From Chryseobacterium sp. MYb7 (GTDB lineage: Bacteria; Bacteroidota; Bacteroidia; Flavobacteriales; Weeksellaceae), in NCBI RefSeq assembly GCF_002979455.1, contig NZ_PCOU01000023.1:30102-94101 (forward strand): a stretch of 64,000 nt of DNA, written 5' to 3'. Every line of letters begins with the position of its first letter. The first letter of the stretch is position 1. Below the pieces are notes generated by a model, which did not search any database, had not been told where the DNA came from, and saw only the letters and a list, made by a program, of their open reading frames with translations. Below are positions 34,671 to 44,183 of the stretch, piece after piece. The translations under genes were made by a program, and so were the position numbers.

Positions 34671-34705
34671 TCATCTGTGCCCATCCGTGAAATCTGCGGT
34701 TAAGC
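34671..34705. repeat. Iterated ATCTGTG-type intergenic repeat
   Basis: ATCTGTGCCCATCCGTGAAATCTGCGG shows a word of about eight bases repeated three times. Similar sequences are widely dispersed in Bacteroidota genomes. Confidence 0.5.
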
Positions 34706-34723
34706 AAAAAACGAAAGAATATA

Positions 34724-34757
34724 AAAATAGCTGTCTCAAATTTGAAACAGCTATTTT
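34724..34757 (-). terminator. Terminator of the MATE gene
   Basis: On the minus strand an AAAATAGCTGTTTC stem with a single mismatch runs into a T tract just after the stop at 34762. Confidence 0.85.
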
Positions 34758-34761
34758 GTTT

Positions 34762-36123
34762 TTATGAATTCTGCTTTACTCTTTTCGCAGACATATTCAG
34801 GAATCGTTTCACCAGGAAAACAGCAGAGACTGTTAATCCCAATCCGAGTGCAATCCACATGCCGAATGCTCCCATTTCTAAAGTGACACAGAAGAAATAG
34901 CCCAAAGGAATCGTAATGACCCAGTAAGCGATAAAGGTATAGATAGATGGAATTTTTACATCCTGTAATCCTCTCAGCATTCCTAAAGCTGTCACCTGAA
35001 TTCCATCAGAAAGCTGGAATAAAGCTGCAATAATCATCAGTTTTGATGCCAGACTGATCACTTCAATCTCTTCTTTTTTCGTGAAGAATGTTGGAAGTAT
35101 ATTTCTGCCTAAAATAAACACCAATCCGCAGATACACATGAAAATAAAAGCAATCTTTAAATTGTTGATTCCTACTTTTCTAAGCTCCACAAAATTTTGC
35201 TCTCCAAGTTTTCTTCCGATCATTACAGTAGAAGCCACACTGAACCCAACACACAAGTTGAAGGTGAAAGAAGCCATACTTAAAGCGATCTGGTGAGAAG
35301 CAATATCATGAGCAGAGATCAATCCGCAGATAAATGCAGCTCCGGCAAAAGCAGTTACTTCAAAAAACATCTGTAAAGCAGTAGGCAATCCCAATTTTAC
35401 CATTTTGTCAAACATTTTCTTTGAGAAAACCTGAATTTTTAAAGAAAAGTCCTTAATATAACGTCTTGTTCTTTTTTCTTTAAGCAATACAAAATAAAGG
35501 AAAACTACCATGAAAACTCTGGAAATCAGGGTGGCTAATGCAGATCCTTTTACGCCCATTGGTGGAATTCCCCAAAGTCCTTTGATAAAGACATAGTTTA
35601 AAACAATATTGATAATATTGGCAATAATAGTTGCTTTAGTAACTCCGATTGTATAGGAAAGTCCTTCAGATACTTCACGAAGCGTCTGAAATGCCATAAA
35701 CGGAATCATGCTGACCACCATTATACTTAGGAAACTTACCGTATCCGGAATGATCTTGGCCGGCTGTCCGGAATGATAGAGTAGTGGCATTCCTAAAAGA
35801 AGAATCACCATCAGGATAATCCCGACAGACATATTAATAATAAAACCGTGGCTGAATACGGAATTGATTGTAGCATGATCTTCTTTCGAGTGTGCTTCCG
35901 AAACCAATGGCGGAATAGCAAATGAAAAGCCCAGGGCTAATACAAATATGGAGAAAAATACAGCATTCCCCAATGATACAGATGCCAGTGCATCAGCACC
36001 TAAAAGTTTTCCGACAATAATATTATCGAATAAGTTTACCGAAACCTGCCCTACCTGGGTTAGCATCACAGGCAGAGCCAAAGTCAGGCATTCTTTCGTA
36101 TAGTTTTTGTTTAAAAAGTTCAT
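34762..36123 (-). CDS. MATE-family multidrug efflux transporter
   Basis: This 453-residue inner-membrane protein has twelve predicted helices in two bundles. The family pattern appears at PVMLTQVGQVSVNLFDNIIVG at the N-terminus and GLPTALQMFFEVTAFA at the start of the second half. It should export cationic drugs or metabolites using a Na or H gradient. It is NorM-like. It stands alone between a terminator and the sigma-54 activator's terminator. Confidence 0.93.
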   Translation of the reverse strand: MNFLNKNYTKECLTLALPVMLTQVGQVSVNLFDNIIVGKLLGADALASVSLGNAVFFSIFVLALGFSFAIPPLVSEAHSKEDHATINSVFSHGFIINMSVGIILMVILLLGMPLLYHSGQPAKIIPDTVSFLSIMVVSMIPFMAFQTLREVSEGLSYTIGVTKATIIANIINIVLNYVFIKGLWGIPPMGVKGSALATLISRVFMVVFLYFVLLKEKRTRRYIKDFSLKIQVFSKKMFDKMVKLGLPTALQMFFEVTAFAGAAFICGLISAHDIASHQIALSMASFTFNLCVGFSVASTVMIGRKLGEQNFVELRKVGINNLKIAFIFMCICGLVFILGRNILPTFFTKKEEIEVISLASKLMIIAALFQLSDGIQVTALGMLRGLQDVKIPSIYTFIAYWVITIPLGYFFCVTLEMGAFGMWIALGLGLTVSAVFLVKRFLNMSAKRVKQNS

Positions 36124-36170
36124 AATATTTTAAGATTCATATAGTTTATAATTCAAATAGGGCAAAAAAA

Positions 36171-36200
36171 AAATTTGCAGTGGTAACACTGCAAATTTTT
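36171..36200 (-). terminator. Terminator of the sigma-54 activator gene
   Basis: A 12-bp perfect stem (AAATTTGCAGTG arm) with GTAA loop and flanking T/A runs lies 25 bases after the stop at 36225. Confidence 0.9.
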
Positions 36201-36224
36201 ATAATATTGTAAATAATAGCGTTA

Positions 36225-37409
36225 TTATTTCCTTACAAAACTTGCAACGTCACCTTCAGAAACAGTATTTCCACCAAGAATAATCAACCTCTCAACGACA
36301 TTTCTTAATTCTCTGATATTTCCAGTCCATGAAAGAGCTTTTAAAGCATCAATAGCTTTATCGTCAAACTTTTTCGCAGCTGTACCATGCTCATCAGCAA
36401 TCATACCTGAAAAATGCTCAACCAACATTTTGATATCTCCCTTTCTTTCATCCAATGGCGGAACATAGATTTCAATTACAGAAAGTCTGTGGTAAAGGTC
36501 TTCTCTGAATTTCCCTTCCTCAATTTCTTTCTGCATATTTTTATTCGTAGCCGCAATTACTCTTACGTCCACTTTAATTTCTTTATCACTTCCCACAGGA
36601 GAAACTTTGCTTTCCTGAAGCGCTCTCAATACTTTAGCCTGAGCAATAAGACTCATATCTCCAATCTCATCAAGGAAGATCGTACCTCCGTTAGCCTGCT
36701 CAAATTTCCCCTGCTTATCTTTAATGGCACCTGTAAAAGATCCTTTTACGTGTCCGAAAAGTTCAGATTCAATAAGTTCAGAGGGTATTGCAGCACAGTT
36801 TACTTCTATCATAGGCCCTCTAGCACGGTCACTTTGGTTGTGAATAGCATGAGCTACCAGTTCTTTTCCGGCACCGTTAGGTCCTGTAATAAGAACTCTG
36901 GCATCAGAAGCTGCCACTTTTTCGATCATATCCTGAATCTTCTGCAAAGCAGGAGAATCACCAATCATCTGATATTTTTTGCTTACTTTTCTCTTTAAAG
37001 TTTTGTTTTCAGTCTGAAGATTTTTGTTTTCTTTCTTCAGAGTCTCTTTTGCCAAAGCATTTTTAACGCTTGTAATCAATCTGTTGATATCAATAGGCTT
37101 AGAGATAAAATCGTATGCACCTTCTCTCAAACAGGAAACCGCAGAATCAATATCTGCGTGGCCTGAGATCATAATAAAAGTAGTTTCTGGTTTTAGTGCG
37201 AGACTTTGCTTCAACAATTCGGTTCCTGAAACCTTAGGCATCTTAATATCAGAAATCACCAGTGCGAAATCTTCTTTTTCTACCTGTTTGTAACCTTCAA
37301 GGCCGTCTTCGGCAATAACAAATTCATAATCGGTGAGTTCATCCGAAAGAATACTGTGAAGTACCCCCGAGATTGCTTTTTCGTCTTCTACTATAAGGAT
37401 TTTTTGCAT
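36225..37409 (-). CDS. Sigma-54-type response regulator without DNA-binding domain
   Basis: This 394-residue protein has a REC domain (phospho-acceptor Asp54 in DIKMP) followed by an AAA+ sigma-54 interaction domain. The Walker A is GPNGAGKE, the sigma-54 loop is GSFTGA (Ala to Ser in the usual GAFTGA), and Walker B is GGTIFLDEI. It ends in ASFVRK right after the AAA+ lid, so the Fis-type HTH found in NtrC relatives is missing. It may act without specific DNA binding, or on a partner. No histidine kinase gene is adjacent. Confidence 0.9.
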   Translation of the reverse strand: MQKILIVEDEKAISGVLHSILSDELTDYEFVIAEDGLEGYKQVEKEDFALVISDIKMPKVSGTELLKQSLALKPETTFIMISGHADIDSAVSCLREGAYDFISKPIDINRLITSVKNALAKETLKKENKNLQTENKTLKRKVSKKYQMIGDSPALQKIQDMIEKVAASDARVLITGPNGAGKELVAHAIHNQSDRARGPMIEVNCAAIPSELIESELFGHVKGSFTGAIKDKQGKFEQANGGTIFLDEIGDMSLIAQAKVLRALQESKVSPVGSDKEIKVDVRVIAATNKNMQKEIEEGKFREDLYHRLSVIEIYVPPLDERKGDIKMLVEHFSGMIADEHGTAAKKFDDKAIDALKALSWTGNIRELRNVVERLIILGGNTVSEGDVASFVRK

Positions 37410-37465
37410 AGTTGCAAATTTAAATTTTTTGTTTCAATTATTAGCAAAAACCATACCTAAATATT

Positions 37466-38125
37466 CTATTTTGAATAGTCTCTTCTGCCGAAAATTGCAG
37501 ATCCAACCCTCACAGAGTTAGCCCCGCACTCAATGGCTATAGGGAAATCATCACTCATTCCCATTGATAAGGTATTTATTGTTTTTAATTGATTTAATTC
37601 ATCAAAAAGCTTCTTCAGAATTAAAAACTCATTTCTAATCTGCTGTTCATCGTCCGTAAATGTGGCCATTCCCATTAATCCTGTAATTTCTACATGAGGA
37701 AATTTACCTTTAATATATTGCTGGAAAAGATCTTTCGCTTCAGAAATTTCAAGGCCGAATTTAGTCTCTTCAGCAGCAATTTTTACCTGCAGAAGAACTT
37801 TAATCGTTCTGTTGTTTTTACCTGCTTCTTTGCTGATTTCTGTTAATAGTTTTTCAGAATCCACACTTTGTATCGTATCGATGAAAGGAGCAATATATTT
37901 TACTTTATTGGTCTGTAAGTGGCCAATAAGGTGCCATTGGATATCCTGAGGCAGGAGAGGGAATTTTTCCATCAGTTCCTGTACCTTATTCTCTCCAAAA
38001 ATTTTTTGCCCCAGATCATACACTTCCTGAACTGCAGAAGCCGGGTGTGTTTTTGAAACAGCAACCAGCTGGACATGGGATGGCAGCTGGTTTTTTATAG
38101 CGTTATAATTTTCTTTAATACTCAT
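37466..38125 (-). CDS. YggS-family pyridoxal-phosphate homeostasis protein
   Basis: This 219-residue protein has a single alanine-racemase-type TIM barrel. The PLP lysine is Lys25 in VAVSKTHP, followed by GENKVQEL and WHLIGHLQTNK, and the phosphate-binding SMGMSDDF and RVGSAIFG at the end. YggS proteins buffer PLP and affect amino-acid metabolism; they lack racemase activity. Length matches. It precedes the sigma-54 activator on the same strand, with 56 bases between. Confidence 0.95.
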   Translation of the reverse strand: MSIKENYNAIKNQLPSHVQLVAVSKTHPASAVQEVYDLGQKIFGENKVQELMEKFPLLPQDIQWHLIGHLQTNKVKYIAPFIDTIQSVDSEKLLTEISKEAGKNNRTIKVLLQVKIAAEETKFGLEISEAKDLFQQYIKGKFPHVEITGLMGMATFTDDEQQIRNEFLILKKLFDELNQLKTINTLSMGMSDDFPIAIECGANSVRVGSAIFGRRDYSK

Positions 38126-38185
38126 AGATGCAAATTTCCGAAAATTCTCTGACAGTTGCCAGTTATGAATACGTTTTGCAGTAAA

Positions 38186-39052
38186 TTAATTCAGTACTTC
38201 ATTAATCTTAGGATACTGAGAAATCTTTCTGAAAACAAACTTGTTGCTCTTCTGTAATTTTTCAATAAAAAGATCCAGTTCGTTGATAGAATCTGCATCT
38301 CTCAGATATTGATCATGAGTAAGAAACACAAGATGTCTTGATGTTTTCTCAAGATCATTAAAGAAAATACTGTCTACTTTTTTTATCATCGCTTCATGGC
38401 TTCCCTTTAAAGTCATTTTCTGAGAAGGTCTCCATTCAAGATCCCAACCGATTACTTTGTAGCCGGCTTTTTTAAGACCGTCTGCTGCTGCTGTGGAACT
38501 TTTGATATCTGTTACATTAATATTATTGAGTCTCCAGATATTTCTTCCTGGAGTTCTGGCAATTTTATCAGAAAGCTTCAGGCTGTCTTTGGCAATATCA
38601 AAATCGTGGACTACAGATTCTGCATTTCTATAAAAATCTGTGTATTTATTATGGGCATGGGTGAAACTGTGATTGGCAAGCTCTACAAGAGGATTTTGCT
38701 TCAAAAGCTGAAGATCATCTTTTTGTCTCTTGCTTCCATAGGCATGTTTACCTACCAGAAAGGCGGTTGCACAAACGTTTCTTTTGTCCAGAATTTTTAA
38801 AAGATTTTCGGTTCCCTGGTTGGGACCGTCATCGAAGGTAAGGTAGATCACTCTTTTATCCGGGTCTACGCTTTCATCGTCCATATCATCGGGGACTATT
38901 TCTGCGGAAGGATGTTCTTGTGAATTGACGACCGGGTCATTCACCTCATTCTTGAAATTACAGCTGTTCAATAAAACCGAAGATGCACTCACCAATGCAA
39001 ACATCCCGAGAAAAGTCATGTTTTTTGACTTTCCCGCAAAAATTTTTCTCAT
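38186..39052 (-). CDS. Polysaccharide deacetylase-family lipoprotein
   Basis: This 288-residue protein is lipidated at Cys31 (LLNSC). The NodB-homology motifs include LTFDDGPN (two Asp), NHSFTHAH (zinc His residues) and R-x-PGRN. Such enzymes de-N-acetylate peptidoglycan or exopolysaccharide, with a divalent metal. The C-terminal part has GWDLEWRP and VFLTHDQ, completing the barrel. It is likely outer-membrane or inner-membrane anchored. It is 60 bases upstream of yggS on the same strand. Confidence 0.9.
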   Translation of the reverse strand: MRKIFAGKSKNMTFLGMFALVSASSVLLNSCNFKNEVNDPVVNSQEHPSAEIVPDDMDDESVDPDKRVIYLTFDDGPNQGTENLLKILDKRNVCATAFLVGKHAYGSKRQKDDLQLLKQNPLVELANHSFTHAHNKYTDFYRNAESVVHDFDIAKDSLKLSDKIARTPGRNIWRLNNINVTDIKSSTAAADGLKKAGYKVIGWDLEWRPSQKMTLKGSHEAMIKKVDSIFFNDLEKTSRHLVFLTHDQYLRDADSINELDLFIEKLQKSNKFVFRKISQYPKINEVLN

Positions 39053-39335
39053 AAAGATAATGGAATTTTAAATTGTTAAAAATCGTTAAAAATAACATAT
39101 GAAAATTAACAAATTACATGCCATGCTGTGCAGTATTTTTTCTTTTTAAGTTTATTTTAAGAACTTTATTGTAAGGCGTTTTTCCATTAACAGCTGAATT
39201 GCGAATTTATGGTTTGGTTTAATTCTGTTTTTAACATTTATAAATGTGAAAACGATAGTTTTTCTCTATGTTTGTTGAAATTTCAATATTCTTCATTTGA
39301 TGGGGAATTATTTTATTTTAACAAAAGCTGTAAAC

Positions 39336-40064
39336 TTATTCCAAAATGTTTTTTAAATACAATGAATTATTAATCGCAGCTGTTCCCCAAGTGTTATTGA
39401 AAAATATATAAGCCGTTTTCCCGCTGTTTTTAATTTTTTCTGCAAGTTCATCCATAAAATCTTTGCTGTACTCTGATTTATAGAGAATGGGTTTTCCATG
39501 GAGCCTGTAATAGAGTATTTCAGGATGATTGATGATAACATTTTCAGGAAGATCACCGGGAAAGCTTACCCCTGAAAAGATTGTATTAAGATCTTTTAAA
39601 AGGTCAAAGATTTCTTTTTGCCACCACGAGTTGTGACGGAATTCAATGACATTCAGAAAATTGTGGTCAATAGTATGAACAATACGTTCTGTATTTTCCG
39701 TAGTATTTTTAAAAGAAGGAGGTAGTTGGTAAAGAAACCCGGAAAGCTTATCCTTCAGGCTGTTTTGAATATGGCTGCAAAAAGATGAGACTTCTTCTTT
39801 GGAATTTTCAAGCCTGTTTTGATGGGTGATGAATTTTGGGATTTTAATAAAAAACCTGAATGATTCAGGAGTTTCATCATACCATTTCAATAAGGTCTTT
39901 GAAGTTGGCTTTCTGTAAAAAGTAGAATTGATTTCTACAGCATTGAATGTTTTTGAATACAAAGAAAGAAAATCTTTACTCTTAGAATCTTCAGGATATA
40001 ATGACCCTTTCCAGTCGTTATTATAAAATCCTGAACACCCTATGTAAAGATTTTCTTTTTTCAT
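39336..40064 (-). CDS. DUF72 family protein (YecE-like)
   Basis: This 242-residue TIM-barrel-like protein begins GCSGFYNNDWKGSLYP and has AVEINSTFYRKPT and the C-terminal YIFFNNTWGTAAINN, all DUF72 hallmarks. Biochemical function is unknown. It starts five bases after the stop of the P-type ATPase on the same strand, so it is probably co-transcribed; whether it helps metal handling is unknown. Confidence 0.92.
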   Translation of the reverse strand: MKKENLYIGCSGFYNNDWKGSLYPEDSKSKDFLSLYSKTFNAVEINSTFYRKPTSKTLLKWYDETPESFRFFIKIPKFITHQNRLENSKEEVSSFCSHIQNSLKDKLSGFLYQLPPSFKNTTENTERIVHTIDHNFLNVIEFRHNSWWQKEIFDLLKDLNTIFSGVSFPGDLPENVIINHPEILYYRLHGKPILYKSEYSKDFMDELAEKIKNSGKTAYIFFNNTWGTAAINNSLYLKNILE

Positions 40065-40069
40065 GATAA

Positions 40070-42934
40070 TTATTTTATATCCAGATCCACGGAGTTTAGT
40101 CTCAATGAATTCAGAATCACGGAGAGAGAACTGATGCTCATTGCTGCAGCTGCAATCATAGGTGATAACAGAATTCCAAAGAATGGATACAATAATCCTG
40201 CCGCTACCGGAACTCCCAATACATTATAGATGAACGCGAAGAACAGGTTTTCTTTAATGTTTTTGAGAAGTTTTTCACTTAAGAGTTTTGCTTTTGCAAC
40301 GCCTAAAATATCTCCTTTTAATAAAGTGATCTCTGCGCTTTCAATGGCTACATCAGTTCCTGTTCCCATGGCAATTCCTACATCAGACTGGGCGAGAGCA
40401 GGGGAGTCATTGATCCCATCTCCGGTCATTGCTACGATTTTACCCTGTTGTTGCAGTCTTTTTACTTCATTCAGTTTGTCTTCAGGAAGGCAGTTGGCTT
40501 TGTAATGTTTGATGCCTAATTCATCAGCTACGGCTTTTGCGGTATGTTCGTTGTCTCCTGTCATCATGATGACATCTATTCCTTCACTCATCAGCTGTTT
40601 CACGGCTTTTTTGGAGCTTTCTTTGATTTTATCCGTAAAACTTATGAATCCAAGCACCTGCTGATCCTGTGCGATGTAAGAAATGGTATGTGCTTTTGAC
40701 TGTACTTCTACTGCTTTCTGTTTTAAGTTTTCCGGAATAGCGATTTGATGTGAGGTTAATAGGTTTTCATTTCCTAAATAAGCTGTTTTACCGTTGATAT
40801 TTCCTTTCACTCCTTTTCCGGAAATATTTTCAAACTGATCTACTTTTTCAGCCGTTACATTCTCTTCTTTTGCTCTTTTTATAACAGCATTGGAGAGTGG
40901 ATGTTCAGAATTTTGATTCAAAGAAAAAGCCAGTTTTAAAATGTGATTCTGATCTCCGGCTACAGTTTCAATATATTCTACTGAAGGCTTTCCTTCCGTT
41001 AAAGTTCCTGTTTTATCGGTAATCAGAACATTTACTTTGTTCATTTGTTCAAGGGCTTCTGCGTTTTTAATGAGGATACCATTTTTTGCTCCTTTCCCGA
41101 TTCCTACCATTAAAGACATTGGAGTTGCAAGACCAAGCGCACATGGACATGCTACAATTAAAACTGCCACAGCATTCACGAAAGCAAATAAACTTCTTTT
41201 TCCTTCCGGCCCGAAAAACTGCCACAGAATAAAAGTAAGCACAGCAATAAGGATCACTACAGGAACGAATACTTTTGAAACTTTATCCGTAAGCTTCTGG
41301 ATGGGAGCTTTGCTGCGGCTGGCTTCATTAACCATTTTAATGATCTGTGAAAGCAGGGTTTCATCACCTACTTTTTCCGCCTTCATGATAAATACCTGAT
41401 TGCCGTTTATCGTTCCGGAAGATACTTTATCATCTACACTTTTTTCAACAGGAATAGGTTCTCCCGTAATCATACTTTCATCAACGATAGAATTACCTTC
41501 AGTGATTTTTCCATCTACCGGAATTTTTTCACCAGGTTTTACTTTTAATAAATCTCCAATTTTCACCTGAGAAAGCAGGACTTTCTTTTCTTCACCGTTT
41601 ACCATAAGGTTGGCTTCATCCGGAGAAAGATTCATTAATTCTTTGATAGCATTTCCTGTTTTTTTATGAGCTGCTGCTTCCATCAGCTGGCCTAAAATAA
41701 CAAGGGTTAAAATCACACAGACCGCCTCAAAATATAATGGAATTTCATGATTGTGGCCACGAATTTCATGGGGAATAATGTCTGGGAAAATTAAAGCAAC
41801 AATACTGAAAATAAATGCTGCCGCCACACCCAAGGCGATAAGACTGAACATATTGAGATTCCAGGTTTTAAAAGAAACCCAGCCTCTTTTTAAAAGAAAC
41901 CATCCTGAATAAAACATCACCGGAAGGGTTAACGCAAGTTCAATAAATCCCTGAGTCTGATGAGAGAAAGGGAAATTGATAAACATTCCACCCATGGAAA
42001 GAATGAAAACCGGAATGGTAAATACCAATGAAGTAATGAATTTCCTTTTTAATATAGTATAGGTTTCGTCTTCCTCATCATCTCCATTGTCAGGCATTCT
42101 TACGAGATCCATTCCACAAATCGGGCAGTCTCCCGGCTCATCACGAATGATTTCCGGATGCATAGGACAGCTGTATTTTGCGGTTTTCTTTTCCGGATAT
42201 TTTACAAGATCCATTCCACAGACAGGGCATCCTACATTGGAATCGTAGGTCTTGTCACCTTCACAATACATGGGGCAATAATATCTGCCTGCCATATCAT
42301 CAGTCACTTTAGGAGCTTCATGATTATGACTATTATGGTCATGAGCATGATGATGGTGAGAGTTGGAATGATGATGTTGTGAAGCTGCTTTTTGTGCAAG
42401 TTCTTCAGTGATAGGCTCCAGATCCATATGGCAAACCGGACATTCTCCTTTTTCATCGTATACTTTATCACCCTCACAAAACATAGGGCAATAGTGTTTT
42501 CCGATATTGTCTTTAAAATTTGCAGGAAGATTTGTTGCTGAATAAGCAGGCTTGTGATTAGGATTTTTTGCGAGCTTCTCTTCAATAGGAACCAGGTACA
42601 TTTTGCAGACAGGGCATCTCTCTCCCTGTTTGAAATATACTTTGTCTCCTTCACATTCCATTGGACAATAGTATACCGAAGACGGAGATACACGATCCTG
42701 AGGTTTTATAAAAGTTGTCTCAGGTGTATTCGGATCTTCAAGTCTGTATTTTCCTATTGCTGCCAAAGCATCATTTAAATCTGAAAGTTTTACCTCATGA
42801 TCAGAAGTGATGGTTGCGGTATTGTTTTCCAGGCTTACATCGGCTTTCACACATTCAATACTGTTCAGTTGGTTGGATATTTTTTTCTGGCAGCCGGAAC
42901 ACGTCATTCCGAGTATTTTATACTGTTGGTCCAT
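40070..42934 (-). CDS. copA: Copper-exporting P1B-type ATPase with four heavy-metal-binding modules
   Basis: This 954-residue protein starts with an HMA domain (Cys12-x-x-Cys15 in GMTCSGC). Four heavy-metal-binding modules follow, of the form YYCPMxCEGDK...CPVCxMDL, at about residues 90-300; a His-rich linker lies between the second and third. Then come eight helices, CPC in VACPCALG, phosphorylation DKTGTLTEG and GDGINDSPALAQ. It should extrude Cu(I) or Ag(I). The ATG at 42934 is preferred to a TTG ten codons upstream. DUF72 follows five bases downstream. Confidence 0.95.
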   Translation of the reverse strand: MDQQYKILGMTCSGCQKKISNQLNSIECVKADVSLENNTATITSDHEVKLSDLNDALAAIGKYRLEDPNTPETTFIKPQDRVSPSSVYYCPMECEGDKVYFKQGERCPVCKMYLVPIEEKLAKNPNHKPAYSATNLPANFKDNIGKHYCPMFCEGDKVYDEKGECPVCHMDLEPITEELAQKAASQHHHSNSHHHHAHDHNSHNHEAPKVTDDMAGRYYCPMYCEGDKTYDSNVGCPVCGMDLVKYPEKKTAKYSCPMHPEIIRDEPGDCPICGMDLVRMPDNGDDEEDETYTILKRKFITSLVFTIPVFILSMGGMFINFPFSHQTQGFIELALTLPVMFYSGWFLLKRGWVSFKTWNLNMFSLIALGVAAAFIFSIVALIFPDIIPHEIRGHNHEIPLYFEAVCVILTLVILGQLMEAAAHKKTGNAIKELMNLSPDEANLMVNGEEKKVLLSQVKIGDLLKVKPGEKIPVDGKITEGNSIVDESMITGEPIPVEKSVDDKVSSGTINGNQVFIMKAEKVGDETLLSQIIKMVNEASRSKAPIQKLTDKVSKVFVPVVILIAVLTFILWQFFGPEGKRSLFAFVNAVAVLIVACPCALGLATPMSLMVGIGKGAKNGILIKNAEALEQMNKVNVLITDKTGTLTEGKPSVEYIETVAGDQNHILKLAFSLNQNSEHPLSNAVIKRAKEENVTAEKVDQFENISGKGVKGNINGKTAYLGNENLLTSHQIAIPENLKQKAVEVQSKAHTISYIAQDQQVLGFISFTDKIKESSKKAVKQLMSEGIDVIMMTGDNEHTAKAVADELGIKHYKANCLPEDKLNEVKRLQQQGKIVAMTGDGINDSPALAQSDVGIAMGTGTDVAIESAEITLLKGDILGVAKAKLLSEKLLKNIKENLFFAFIYNVLGVPVAAGLLYPFFGILLSPMIAAAAMSISSLSVILNSLRLNSVDLDIK

Positions 42935-43017
42935 GATTCTTAAATTTATACTGCAAATTTCCAAAATGGAAAACTAAGGCTGTTATAAATTTAAGGAGAA
43001 TAGTTATAAAATTAGGC

Positions 43018-43095
43018 TAGTGTGAGTTTTAGGGTTGGAGAATGTTAGAGTGGGAGAGTTGTAGGGTTTGAGTGTTTGGGAGTGAGGGAGTTAAG
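43018..43095. repeat. Iterated GAGTGT/GTTTGAG-word repeat
   Basis: The spacer between copA and the AraC-type gene is made of GAGTTTTAGGG, GAGTGGGAGAG, GTTTGAGTGT and GAGTGAGGGAG words. It shares an 18-base identical word (43058-43075) in inverted orientation with the element at 16829-17165. A weak complementary tail lies at about 43115-43130. Confidence 0.65.
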
Positions 43096-43133
43096 TGCTT
43101 CTATTTCAATTACAAACCCTCATATTCTCAAAC

Positions 43134-43694
43134 TTATAGATTATCGAGCGCTTTACGGTTGTGCTCTTTCAATTTTTTGAATTCAGTGGGAGTGAACCCG
43201 GTTACATTTCTGAATTGGGAAGAAAGATGCTGTACACTTTTATAGCCGAGTTTTCCTGCAATTTCAGTAAGGTTGAATTCATTATAAAGAAGAAGTTCTT
43301 TTACTTTTTCAATTTTTTGAAGAATGAAGAACTGCTCTAATGTGATATTTTCTTTTTGTGAAAATGTTTTTGAGAGTGCGCTATAATCTTTGTGAAGTTT
43401 TGAACTTAAAAATTCAGACAGCAAAAAATCTTCTGCAATATCAATATCACTAATTTTTATAATGATCAGGTTTTTGATTTTTTCTACAATCTGATGCGCA
43501 GAATCCATGATCCTTTCAAAGCCTGTATCTAGCAGTTCCTTTTCTATGATCTGCATTTTTTCAGGTGAAACTTCGGTTTCAGTTTCTATTTCACCCAATA
43601 AAGTAGTGCTTATTTTTACATCTGCATTACGGAAGATATTTTCTACCGCCGCAATGCACCTGTTGCAGACCATGTTTTTTATGAAAATTTTCAT
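43134..43694 (-). CDS. AraC-family regulator with N-terminal CxxC HMA-like domain
   Basis: This 186-residue protein opens with an HMA-like ferredoxin fold carrying Cys10-x-x-Cys13 (NMVCNRCIAAVE). The C-terminal half is an AraC HTH pair with FNLTEIAGKLGYKSVQHLSSQF. It is adjacent to copA and probably senses Cu or a similar ion through the N-terminal domain to control transcription; this is inference. The start overlaps the thioesterase stop by four bases, so translation is coupled to it. A repeat separates it from copA. Confidence 0.88.
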   Translation of the reverse strand: MKIFIKNMVCNRCIAAVENIFRNADVKISTTLLGEIETETEVSPEKMQIIEKELLDTGFERIMDSAHQIVEKIKNLIIIKISDIDIAEDFLLSEFLSSKLHKDYSALSKTFSQKENITLEQFFILQKIEKVKELLLYNEFNLTEIAGKLGYKSVQHLSSQFRNVTGFTPTEFKKLKEHNRKALDNL

Positions 43695-44086
43695 AGACTG
43701 TTGTTTAACCTGTCTTTTACGAATTCAATCTGGGTTTTGCCATGAGGAGCAGGATTGCCGTCTGCATCAAGGTTTACCATGACGATTTTTTCTACCGTAA
43801 TAATAGTTTGATGAGTCATTTTGTTTCTCACATCACATCTTAAAGTAATAGAGGAAGATCCGAAATGAGATGCTTCAATTCCTATTTCTATAATATCTCC
43901 CTGTTTGGCGGAACTGACGAAATTAATCTCAGAGATAAATTTGGTGACTACTTTTGTATTTTCCAGCTGAATAATGGCATAGAGTGCGGCTTCCTCATCT
44001 ATCCATTGAAGGAGTCTTCCTCCGAAAAGTGAGTGGTTAGGATTTAAGTCTTCGGGTTTTACCCATTTTCTGGTATGGTAGTTCAT
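43691..44086 (-). CDS. Hotdog-fold acyl-CoA thioesterase
   Basis: This 131-residue YciA/4HBT-type thioesterase has LNPNHSLFGGRLLQWIDEEAALYA at the N-terminus, containing the Asn and Asp/Glu used in catalysis, and a long central helix. It hydrolyses acyl-CoAs in the cytoplasm. The ATG at 44086 is used; an upstream TTG adds eight residues with no support. Coupled by overlap to the AraC-type gene downstream, which makes a mixed operon. Confidence 0.9.
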   Translation of the reverse strand: MNYHTRKWVKPEDLNPNHSLFGGRLLQWIDEEAALYAIIQLENTKVVTKFISEINFVSSAKQGDIIEIGIEASHFGSSSITLRCDVRNKMTHQTIITVEKIVMVNLDADGNPAPHGKTQIEFVKDRLNNSL

Positions 44087-44183
44087 ATCTTTTAATAATT
44101 TGCAGTACAAATTTAGTGTTAAAAGCTGATGTATTCAAAAGATTCATATTTATTGATCTGAAAAGAATCATTCATTTTCTCAA

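Noticed and set aside
32338..34705. CRISPR-like tandem repeats
   Set aside because: The repeated words are short, irregular and unspaced, with no regular spacer length and no cas genes nearby.
42304..42693. 129-codon frame within copA
   Set aside because: It is a shadow of the metal-binding modules in another frame and has no own promoter.
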